DNA of 53,773 nt from assembly GCA_028279045.1 (NCBI GenBank), contig JANQSZ010000002.1, positions 1 to 53,773 on the forward strand, written 5' to 3'. The stretch comes from Candidatus Nanoarchaeia archaeon. GTDB lineage: Archaea; Nanobdellota; Nanobdellia; Woesearchaeales; UBA10216. A program made the position numbers and the translations under genes. Below, in pieces: positions 36,101 to 40,340 of this stretch (positions within the stretch are counted from its first letter, which is position 1; the number at the start of each line of letters is the position of its first letter). The notes under the pieces were generated by a model. It was not told the origin of the DNA. It searched no databases and worked only from the letters and a program-made list of their open reading frames with translations.

Positions 36101-38049
36101 ATGAAAACAGTCTAATGCTTACTTGGGATGCGAACAGTGAGCAAGACCTTGCAGGATACAATGTGTATCGCTCTCTGGCACCATTCAACGATGCAGAAGA
36201 TGCAACACTCGTTGGTTCTACAAGTCAAAATGCGTTTACTGATACTAATTTAGTAAGTGAGGAAACATACTATTATGGCATTACAGCGCACGATGTGTTG
36301 GGCAATGAGAATACTCAAGTTCTATCTGTTGGAAACACTGTGTCGGATATCATACCACCTGAAATTACGATTACTAGCCCTACAGATGAAGTTTATACCA
36401 GTAAGACTGTGCCACTCATCTTTAACGTGAATGAAGATACGCAACTTTGTACTTTCGCAGTTAACAACGGCCCTGACGTCGTTACAGATGGCATAGGAAC
36501 ACTTGAATCCGAAGAAGGAGAAAATACGGTTGTTGTCAACTGTACAGATCTTGCTGGAAACATGGGAGAAGCAAGTAAGTCATATGATGTTAATGCAGAA
36601 GCACCACCTCCAATTACCAACTTGGTTGTTGTACCTGTACCGGGAGAAGCTGCACTCGAACTAAGCTGGGACGCAACACCTGCAACAGACTTGAAGAATT
36701 ATGTTGTGTATCGACAAGATACACCGTTTAATGACACGAGCCAAGCAATTGCACTTGCAACAACAACAGGAACATCAATACAAGATACCACTGTGATTAG
36801 CGATACCACGTACTATTATGCAATCACAGCCATTGACACACTCAACAATGAGAATACAACTGTTGTTTCAAAAGGAGCTACGGTACCTGATTTGACACCG
36901 CCAATCGCAATTCAAGGAGTGACGGTGGAAACTGTACCGGGAACTGATCAATTGCGCATTACTTGGGTTGCGAGTTCGGCAGAAGACTTTGCACAATACA
37001 ATGTGTATAGAAAGAACACGGCCTTTACAAGCGTGAATGTACTCACGCCAATTGGAATTATTGAGTCGGTAAACGACACAGAGTATTTCGACTCTGGATT
37101 AGAAAGCGAAACAACGTACCACTATGCTGTCACGGCGATTGATATACTATCAAATGAACTCAAAGCTGTTCAATCGGTTCCTGGAACGACCGCAGACTTA
37201 TCGCCACCAGGAATAATTGTTCAACCAACAAGTAATCCTTTAACTGGAACAACAACCATTACAGCACAAGTAGAAGATAGCACTGGACTGAGCAGAACGT
37301 GTTTGGTTTGTGTTACACAAGATTCTTGCAACTGGGCTGTTGCTACAAGCAATTTTAATGAAGGAGATTTGAACGGAACTTGTTCGTATGAGTGGGACAC
37401 CTCTGGCGGAGGAAGCGGAGACTATGAGTTCAACTTCCAAGTAACGGATGTATCAAATAATTCTGGAACAGGGGATGCACAATCTACTACTGTTATCGAC
37501 TCAGAAGATGAACAAACAGTTAACGTTCCATTAGAAGCAGGATGGAACTTGATATCGCTGCCGCTTATTCCAAGTGATGGAGATGTAGAACAAGCACTTG
37601 CTTTAATTAGCGGAAACTACAACCGTATCTATGCATACGACGAAGAAACACAAATTTGGACAGTGTACAATCCAGACAGAACCATTTTCGATCCTGAGAA
37701 TACATTATCATCGTTAGCACTTGGAAAAGGATACTGGATTGACATGAGCGGTTCAGGAACATTGCAGGTTACTGGCTTTGCAGCACCATTCTATGAACGA
37801 GATCTCATTAGCGGATGGAACATTGTTGGTCATCCGTATGCAATTGCACAATCTGCTGATACATCACTACAATCAATTAGTGGATCATACACACGAGTAT
37901 TTGCGTGGAATGCGGTAGCTCAGAAATGGGATATTTACCGAGCGAACCCAAGCCCTTCCCAACCAAATACTTTTGACACGTTTACACCTGGTCATGGCTA
38001 CTTAGTACATATGACTGCCAATAATGACTGGATGCCACCACAACCATGA
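21106..38049 (+). CDS. Giant secreted multidomain protein with beta-propellers, Ig/Fn3 array and permuted subtilase
   Basis: 5647 aa from the GTG at 21106; starting at ATT 21076 adds ten residues and makes a better signal peptide (KWNASVSVLVFLLFIVVVAA). Domain order (GTG numbering): N-terminal Trp-rich domain; three Cys motifs (CGNRICEEGETPVTCSADC type, from ~186); TolB/WD-like beta-propellers each introduced by one Cys motif (~250-2080), with a jelly-roll-like insert (~870-1045); a BNR-like propeller (~2095-2405); an Fn3 domain; a module shared with the CBS protein (~2512-2610). Then alternating Ig (TPP...) and Fn3 (YNVYRS) repeats to ~5470, interrupted at 3236-4125 by a permuted S8 protease. 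Two AGWNLISLP/SGWNIVGHP units end the protein. No C-terminal anchor is visible, so attachment is non-covalent or it is released. It overlaps the CBS gene by 4 bp. Confidence 0.85.
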   Translation: MFLLFIVVVAADVPQGSIILLPDGMGERREWNELNCGDASDRSNQWECISTSAEFPDTNTRIYTSQHGRTSAFSYEDISDKLHNNESISSVTIWYYARQHEENGRCFGPTFEWNDTGSISEGAEVCTNENWRWYRGWPFYSGPEQPGPWDYGQLDRFVSGVRAQTGTHGGEIAGMYAEVAYWEAGQCGNRICEEGETPVTCSADCGKCGNFICEAGEQGVCLIDCQDPGAVCGNNVCEPSEMHLTCGQDCPAPTLIAPDILRYLDMEDQYVVFQRSWPTDQGLYYFDLSTQETHLISTAAAYPDMDDHKVAYGKSGSIFVYDFETGTDSQVSNAPIGTDQNAEVHGDYVIWERSVGNQVFEVWLKNLETQEETYVGQGLNSVLTDNAVFFIEMIPSQGGGVNFTDYKYDITTGELSHSWLGFNPVDVEGPYLLNNGNGAGNNLQIWDSRIQQYTHHIETDNANQIFRARLNGDKVVYAASINGHYGVTVTDINTNSHEFYAMSDGYAGYAAMSGDDVVFSQPRNDTGLPEIFGLIESHDLPLYPELPSPTLPGQENCGDTICQESESAASCPADCDASVTNIAPDAIYPRFHRMNDQYIVWQDYRQHYAEDGTMGRQTLYAYDRNTDQETAIPGSYDTLSDQFDLDGSRVVFAEETDILLYDLSTGEETTLAASAQQERDPSLSGNYVVYERGVLNDAEIVLQTISTGEELTIGTGDDPLVRGNHVLYSSGSSEFLYNIDTQETTNFVDDALDKAMDDNGIVMMADTRSILQYYDFETGLLTDITHPERTFQSDLNLEDGKAVYRARIGDDDHIIWKDVEGGTTLSFTLPPITFSEMAYHNGAFVHTDSAAFVQDTRNWLRDDVFPSISSDTLTFTFDNDLQGWVDESEGGNSVQQSDGELQLVDVDGTRARAIYYIENPGTYYPTYFAYQFRSTDANRAQFIGIANENDVRPIHDLHNHNTLFENIAACQQPFDDDIVYSIEYFIDHDARNYDIHVNGNYACSNNFSSGAPNYPTGVWELQLETDNTQSGFTNAFDNIVVGFQETSEDPETLECGDNICTDIESSLDCPQDCSYEIFATPPYPTGAHYADSLLTYIDASGEAPDLYSYDLQTRTYEHLTSNNPDLWWQDAQPPVTNGDYLVYSVPTRYCIIPGTSPPGGIYCDSVFVRNLETGEETEVSIPDVSKVTMTDMDGDWAVGTLRTHHLTSTDEKVLMHNVETEETILIDRHPLGTSTVEIAGNRVLYNSAQADVSFYNLNTRSIEDVPIRGETMNNQYVAYYSTGSQTSAQQHIMLYNYFTEETKQISTQFVKHQNLEMTDNYVTFQDKNSEIYYYYDIANDQTHEIPTESLNYFADAENKLVRDLIALGDNHFLLQEYISGVTNDNFHYFKMPGTTVQPPPEPEEPQEPGCGDNICQPGESSNQCPIDCPVPQMIYEPQDSAKDIELQDYYAVFEHTVFPPQIILLDRATNTSSVLPPLTAGRSTIRPGFDGDWVIWEEYIISSPTKDIIAYNIQTEEHIVLDSGTAVGNADVDGEWAIWEDSQNVPKTVYLHNLNTGEEFVLIDDRTSNQYIMEGGYVVIADSHVNNGVTDSLIYSLSDRTFTTPSVEVWHGMSNGIDDDKLIWVKTQHPNREVHLYDLQTNQDTILFDVSASSFQIGGFSDGVIHYTANIESETTTNSVMRNYYYDINTGETKHTYHEGHFTQHIDLHNNFLAYRNGASGSKGVFTIDLENTGAPPPPPPPPPSAAQCGNSICDESESAFTCSMDCGSTMLNSETDIYNPRQYDVSQEYVVWGQRQQPDTYQSNPEVIYKYEIATQTEELNDRNPPVCDGGSCPSNVINNQGEPAIEGNTIVYSDTANKITLSGILNSADDIFASEADESTSELISRNSRIKRRPSASNNYFAWLEYGHGSSNDKDAWVYNRQTDTKQLIASGFGGATVPLPITDDYIVVDNNVLDIETAEIIATFTEPYSVLNSFQSDLDGDNVIYTNDGQVYLYDIETGSDEQISDGATDYITPYISGDYATWTEPGSSPKVHLYKISTGEIIDTISDAQWGKISGSNIAYKSRAQDLYLYSFADIAGEPEEPDEPEQEDISFFSPLTVVRTTTATNPDAAGNDGTAYYAWVDTTDGNNEIYYSEISNDGEIQDHKQRVTDNVFNSLAPSTAVLDESLYIAWQEDRDGNNEIYLAEAGDEGERKTFNSFSSVNPTLRSDENLHLFWQDSRDGQTEVYHKEVSPEGDITGDTRLTWSNGVIDYAADYDENAVVFYQDPQNNLHLYAANDFYANATSIDTGSVPAVATDGESVRIVYNKEGVIHYALYDHFQSAQISPLALFSLDAEAADAELDSDGNLHVLLKQGASSFYFKISEQGFLITPPEPVIVDGPNAAMTLADEPILIWQDLDTNLKFATTETVESNAPSLQNVVISDINDDRATISWDTDEPADAFVSYGEEIGDSTLSDTLLGTDHEFEMTGLEAGKSYLVRVSSTDAAGNVEASSEMNFSTPTLPNPPELPTSVYGRVQDSSGGAIGDVEVQASWIDANDQQKVSTTSTITEEDAEEQGNPVLAGFYLFNQGEIKAKAGSTITITASDLPARTVQSSPGGSSVQADAWTMDQTPPTLTIVTPESTSYTTPDLQFRYTTSETLDDAYFTLNGGAEIPVTGMDDEDIPITAQFGSNTLVVYGEDAAGLQGSDTVTFSVDDTDSPTVSVQNPGSQSKVISLVADVADGNELAQSCEVCLNYDNGCPNWIDAEALYGTGSSAGQCRYIWNTVSIPTGTYNINFRVSDTSGNVGEGEAESIFIDRTPPGPINFLVQAAENEPTITVTWDELADDDLHHYAIYRSLTPFTEAPTDAHAWANETGVFVDADLQQQTTYYYAVTGVDIYDNEDKQVQSKGATTVDLTAPVIDVSQPEATTYATTTIPLEFTANEPVTSCTYSLNDGPENPVSSPTTISVEEGIHILVVRCIDDSGFEGQSSPIPFTVDVSAPGQVDIVNVEQTGPEEVSLEWEQSDAVDFKSYHLYREDFPFNDVSQLNPIDSINSQVEVVYVDEDVEDEELYYYAVAVEDQTDLMNNNVNTQNVFVEDQTPPDAVENIEVSTVPGQLALDITWNDINANDFAAYKIYRADDRFEDTEQAAEIASLDNDNAQSYRDEGLNELQTYYYTVVAEDDNGNALRFVDSYPGTVADAAPPTIDIVTPVTETVYLNPVPLRYTSDEVTENCRYVLNEGAEVPIAPQSDTCQKIIGGYDFYNDDSDPRDDHGHGTHVAATAAGQGSLNGIAPDANILVYKVLGAGGSGSFSDVIAGIEQAVEDGADVISMSLGGGRDPDSSVALATDIAYEAGVLPVVSAGNSGPSEGTIGCPGCARKAFTIGASDKSDRIASFSSRGPTPILQVKPDVTAPGVSICAAQWANAWASRECIDNEHTSISGTSMAAPHVSGAAALVMQAHPTWTVEEVAAALKETAIDIGEPILTQGTGRIDVQAAVDTQVLAFPSTLDYGLLEYGNDVWEKTETLTIKNVGDTTDTFTVSVPTLPQGLSIIRSQESVTLLPGQSADISMTVAVQIDVLSDGTYEGDITITGSQNSIRVPYFFIKSSVLEVNADDHMRYLYVFGTTSEGEPFATYKSQPGENAKILVPSGTYGIIVRFQDYLWSKYYVKDDLVIDDVLTVQANKAEVTNRVVTRTFDETGVARAESFYKGWMEIGHESGFGLRTSGVRYITYFNDLDSAWTVSQNPIVMANGKQYDPRYLISDGLTESVTLSNDYEDYLPITYQYTGAPSSATLNTATGSCLYESFDTWAYSICVYYGSNNIAETSPHTRQTYVNKVTHPAQEKFRTDTFGDWIIGGAPVYAYQSGMILRKPDESVTVTNYRGAAEGFVERPLNGNTVTIDVKPYGADGVDNLDVAIKVLDFELGRTKTCTYQYQGDTLASEDDICNDVLNKLGATTQNLEEPVSIIPYGPDQDLTTAAFGIFEAEEPAGGSVDDTADLVPDAEEYVELTEAEKEQHRTKVIVEFEDTPTIDSDEEIEELAEDIGVTATKTFTEAITGMATSVNEEQLQELLENPNVKRIIRDEEVSAFLTESADLINAPQLWARTSFAGQNLTGLGVTIAIIDTGTDPGHVDFSVCNADPFVSLEGQHGENVVRVLCEDESGNTGQSDNRVFTVDAAGPAPIIPELTFDEETTTVSIEWDAVPDLDFKSYSVYKSTEDFDTIEEAELLETILDQQDTSVVDQVTAQGGTFYYAVTASDVGNNQNNSVQAEMIVVPDTEPPDIQIKTPRGVVGVSGLVLTYTAAEPVVNCRYTLDDGPAVPTTNETPINVDEGVHNISLFCDDLEGLPGTATSYFSADLTPPPVLNVEAELLDDTTVHLSWEPSEANDFWFYRIYRDTEPFTNVEGRFHAASFDDTEYTDDLLDLGTTYYYVVNAVDLANNDLKEVEPLEITAQDQTPPEIALVEPLDGAVFGNTAVEVEIDSSETTDECIYTLNGANQTMVVNPQTITALVGANTLQVHCSDEFDNWGSSEEVSFAVDTTPPEQVSGVNAVADPEILLVTVSWNGVADQDVAEYNVYRSTSDFSDVSEATLVESLSSEGYIDINVESETTYYYGVVAEDAVGNARTDVETASATSPDLNAPGQLDYLASPVPGEEAIFVSWNTAPEQDVDHYTVYRSLQDFSNAGSAFDIAEIPVGTTNYLDEAVQSDTQYFYAVVAVDTNGNEDLQVNGYETRSADLTPPTVTIDSPEAQLYDSTSIPFSYSVSEQADCSYSLNGGDFIDASTTVIVAQEGANTLFLECTDNSENKGNDTVSFTVDTPPDKIQQVNVNAIAGQNSLVISWPSSGASDFDHYNLYRSESLFVSTEDAQLIATLTDVSYVDTGLVSEEEYYYGVAAVDTAGQFHTSITSYSGTVADTIPPDVDITSPLPGSYTTTTHTLTFTLSETASCEYRINDGAPILGESGDEITAVEGNNVVLVSCLDEAQNNGSSTTQFNVDTTPPGIVQNLAVDNVANENSLMLTWDANSEQDLAGYNVYRSLAPFNDAEDATLVGSTSQNAFTDTNLVSEETYYYGITAHDVLGNENTQVLSVGNTVSDIIPPEITITSPTDEVYTSKTVPLIFNVNEDTQLCTFAVNNGPDVVTDGIGTLESEEGENTVVVNCTDLAGNMGEASKSYDVNAEAPPPITNLVVVPVPGEAALELSWDATPATDLKNYVVYRQDTPFNDTSQAIALATTTGTSIQDTTVISDTTYYYAITAIDTLNNENTTVVSKGATVPDLTPPIAIQGVTVETVPGTDQLRITWVASSAEDFAQYNVYRKNTAFTSVNVLTPIGIIESVNDTEYFDSGLESETTYHYAVTAIDILSNELKAVQSVPGTTADLSPPGIIVQPTSNPLTGTTTITAQVEDSTGLSRTCLVCVTQDSCNWAVATSNFNEGDLNGTCSYEWDTSGGGSGDYEFNFQVTDVSNNSGTGDAQSTTVIDSEDEQTVNVPLEAGWNLISLPLIPSDGDVEQALALISGNYNRIYAYDEETQIWTVYNPDRTIFDPENTLSSLALGKGYWIDMSGSGTLQVTGFAAPFYERDLISGWNIVGHPYAIAQSADTSLQSISGSYTRVFAWNAVAQKWDIYRANPSPSQPNTFDTFTPGHGYLVHMTANNDWMPPQP
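21661..26409 (+). repeat. Seven Cys-motif repeats (CGN-x-x-C-E-x-G-E type) alternating with propellers
   Basis: Seven copies of a ~19-residue motif with four Cys (C-x4-C-x7-8-C-x3-C) are visible. They begin near 21661 (CGNRICEEGE), 21727 (CGNFICEAGE), 21799 (CGNNVCEPSE), 22774 (CGDTICQESE), 24268 (CGDNICTDIE), 25333 (CGDNICQPGE) and 26350 (CGNSICDESE). The first three are tandem; the others each precede a propeller. They probably act as disulfide- or metal-stabilised spacers. A polyproline stretch (26311-26338) precedes the last one. Confidence 0.8.
28945..37510 (+). repeat. Alternating Ig-like and Fn3 repeat array
   Basis: About twenty diverged ~90-residue units. Ig-like units open with a (T/P)PP-type start and carry a C-x-Y-x-(L/I)-N-x-G strand and a later (V/F)-x-C-x-D strand. 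Fn3 units carry W-x5-D-(F/V/L)-x2-Y-x-(V/L)-YR and end TYYYxVxAxD. They form a rigid extended stalk typical of secreted adhesins. The unit around 30690-33595 is split by the subtilase insert. Confidence 0.8.
30811..33480 (+). other. Circularly permuted subtilase (S8) module nested inside an Ig/Fn3 repeat
   Basis: 890 in-frame codons. Order seen: CQKIIGGYDFYNDD, catalytic His in DDHGHGTHVAATAAG (~3259), oxyanion Asn in VVSAGNSGPSEG, catalytic Ser in SISGTSMAAPHVSG (~3428), the C-terminal Fn-like domain, an acidic linker, the I9-type propeptide (TKVIVEFED ... NPNVKRIIRDEEV), then LTGLGVTIAIIDTGTDPGH with catalytic Asp (~4109). Normal order is propeptide, Asp, His, Ser. All catalytic residues are present. 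Flank CRYVLNEGAEVPIAPQSD joins naturally to PFVSLEGQHGENVVRVLC as one Ig repeat; insert ends HVDFSVCNAD and TCQKIIGG join naturally as a subtilase. Confidence 0.85.
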
Positions 38050-40340
38050 AGCTAGCACTTGTGTTAGTAGTAGCAGTAGTACTGCTACCGCTAGCTATAG
38101 CACAGCAACCTGCACTCCCAACAAGTTTGACGGGGGAAGTTAGAGATACTTCTCAAACTCCTGTCCCTAATTTTGCGGTAACGGCAACCTGGACAACAAC
38201 TGGCGGAAGCACACAAAGTAGGACCGTGGCCACACTCACTGCAGAACAAGCTGCAGGGTTTGGTACACCGGAACTTGAAGGACATTACTTTTTTACCGAA
38301 GGATTTGTACAAGCAGCTTCCAACACAGACATTACAATAACATCTTCTGCCATTAATTCTCCATCGATTACTTCTGACCCTGGAGGATCACTTATCACTG
38401 TCGAAAACCTGATTTTACCTGACCCAAATGACGCATCGCAACCAGAAATAAGCAATGTGTTTATCGATGCTGAAGAAGGAGGTTTAGTTGTTGTTGCGTT
38501 CACAACGAATGAACTTGCTTATGGCAGTGTCAATTTTGGAGAGGGAGCACCATCGCAATCCAAACAAGGAAGTGGACTTGTGCAATCGCATAGAATTGCG
38601 TTACCAGAAGTTGAACCGTTTAAGACGTATGTTTATAGTGTGCACGCCACCGATATTGGTGGCAATGTTGCAACAGACGACAACAACGGTCAATACTACA
38701 CGTTTCAAACAGGGCTCTTAAGTTCTGCTAGCTCCGGTGGTGGCACCGGCTCTGGAGGCGCTACAGAAGGTAGCGCCTCTGGAGGTTCAGGAACAGGAAT
38801 AGGAGATGGCTCTGGATCTGGATCAGACAGCGGAATTGGAGAAGGACTTGGCGAAGGGACAGGAGGGAACGAGATTAGTAATGATCCGCCACTTGTTCCA
38901 TTAGAAGCACCGACAGATGAAGAAATTGCTGAACTTCAAAAACTGCTGGAATCTGATGATTTCTTTTACGGTCAACTTGTTGACACCGATGGAAACCCAG
39001 TTCCGAATGCAGAAGTTGTTGCAGAATGGGTAGATGCGCTTGGCTTCGTACACCAAGCTACAACCACCACGCTTACTCGATCACAAGCAGAGGCACTTGG
39101 CAATACATCTCTGGAAGGATACTATGTATTTAACTCCAGTGCGTTCGCTGATCAACAAAACATCACGACAACGCTTTCCTCGGATGAAGAAGAGATTGCA
39201 CAAATAGAAAGCACAGAAGAGGGACTTGAAGTTATTGAGGGTGAAGAGTCTCAACCCCTACTTGTTCCGCCGTCAGAAAAGAGAAATGCTGCAGCGACAA
39301 TTACAGAACGTACACTGACATTTACCGATACCCTTCCGCAAATACCTATTGGAATTATTGCTTCAATACTGATTTCTTTGTTGCTTCTGGGCATAGTTAT
39401 CGCGTGGCTGTATCTTACTATACATTCATTCAAGCACTATACTGAAAAACGCAAGGATGCACCACAACGAGAATTCGCTAAATCGATTGATACAGTGCTG
39501 CTGCAACCTGTTACAGCCCATATGACGAAGAATATTATCTCTGTAGATAAAAACCAAACCATGCAGAGTGTAGCTCATTTAATGACAGAAAAGAATGTCA
39601 GTAGCGTTGTTGTCTCGTCAGAAGAAGTGGCTATTGGGATTTTAACTGAATATGATTTTTCAAACGATGTCGTGCTCAAAAACATGGATCCTGCCAAGCA
39701 CACGATAGCTGAAGCAACGGTGCATGAACTTGTGCAAATACCACACACTGCAACTTTATTGGATGCGCACAAACTTATGGTGCAAAAGGACTTCAGGAAA
39801 TTACTTGTAGAGAAAAAAGGGGAATTTATTGGATTTTTGAGCCAGACAGACTTGTCGAGGGCAATGACCCCATTTGGAACTCAGATCATGATTGATTCCA
39901 AGACATTACCACTGATTAAAGATATCATGACAAAGAAAGTGCTGACTATTGATAAAAATTATTCATTGTATGATATCCGGAAAGTGATGTTCCAGCATGA
40001 GATTAGCTGTGTAATTCTTACAAGTAAAGGAAAACCCGAAGGAATAATCACAAACAAGGACTACATAGCAGAAATTGCAATCAATCCTCACAACCTGTCA
40101 AAGGTCCGCGGTCTTACTATCATGAAGTCACCTATCTTATCCATGGATCAAACACTTACTATCTTCGATGCGAATGCGCTATTGATCGAGAAAAACTTTA
40201 GGAGACTGCCTATCTTGGTGAATAACGAATTGAGAGGCATAGTAACACAAACAGACGTGGTTCGGGCAATGTACATGTACATTGAACAAACACTTCGGCA
40301 CGTGAAGACGGGTGCAAAAGTGAAGGTGAAAGAAGCATGA
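38046..40340 (+). CDS. Transmembrane protein with extracellular surface modules and four cytoplasmic CBS domains
   Basis: 764 aa. Signal peptide (MKLALVLVVAVVLLPLAIAQ). Outside are two copies of a module (LPTSLTGEVRDTSQTPVPN; FFYGQLVDTDGNPVPNAEV) also found once in the giant protein, separated by an Fn3-like domain and a Gly/Ser-rich linker. One membrane helix follows (IPIGIIASILISLLLLGIVIAWLYL, about 433-458). The cytoplasmic half has four CBS motifs (two Bateman pairs): MTKNIISVDKNQTMQSVAHL, VHELVQIPHTATLLDAHKL, MTKKVLTIDKNYSLYDIRKV and MKSPILSMDQTLTIFDANAL. CBS pairs bind adenine nucleotides, so this looks like a sensor coupling cell energy state to the envelope. It overlaps the giant gene and the ATPase gene by 4 bp each, placing it between them in block B. 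Confidence 0.88.
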   Translation: MKLALVLVVAVVLLPLAIAQQPALPTSLTGEVRDTSQTPVPNFAVTATWTTTGGSTQSRTVATLTAEQAAGFGTPELEGHYFFTEGFVQAASNTDITITSSAINSPSITSDPGGSLITVENLILPDPNDASQPEISNVFIDAEEGGLVVVAFTTNELAYGSVNFGEGAPSQSKQGSGLVQSHRIALPEVEPFKTYVYSVHATDIGGNVATDDNNGQYYTFQTGLLSSASSGGGTGSGGATEGSASGGSGTGIGDGSGSGSDSGIGEGLGEGTGGNEISNDPPLVPLEAPTDEEIAELQKLLESDDFFYGQLVDTDGNPVPNAEVVAEWVDALGFVHQATTTTLTRSQAEALGNTSLEGYYVFNSSAFADQQNITTTLSSDEEEIAQIESTEEGLEVIEGEESQPLLVPPSEKRNAAATITERTLTFTDTLPQIPIGIIASILISLLLLGIVIAWLYLTIHSFKHYTEKRKDAPQREFAKSIDTVLLQPVTAHMTKNIISVDKNQTMQSVAHLMTEKNVSSVVVSSEEVAIGILTEYDFSNDVVLKNMDPAKHTIAEATVHELVQIPHTATLLDAHKLMVQKDFRKLLVEKKGEFIGFLSQTDLSRAMTPFGTQIMIDSKTLPLIKDIMTKKVLTIDKNYSLYDIRKVMFQHEISCVILTSKGKPEGIITNKDYIAEIAINPHNLSKVRGLTIMKSPILSMDQTLTIFDANALLIEKNFRRLPILVNNELRGIVTQTDVVRAMYMYIEQTLRHVKTGAKVKVKEA

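Noticed and set aside
21166-37440. Many antisense ORFs opposite the giant gene
   Set aside because: Low-complexity, Ser/Cys/Phe-rich shadow translations of a biased coding strand; no start signals or recognisable motifs.
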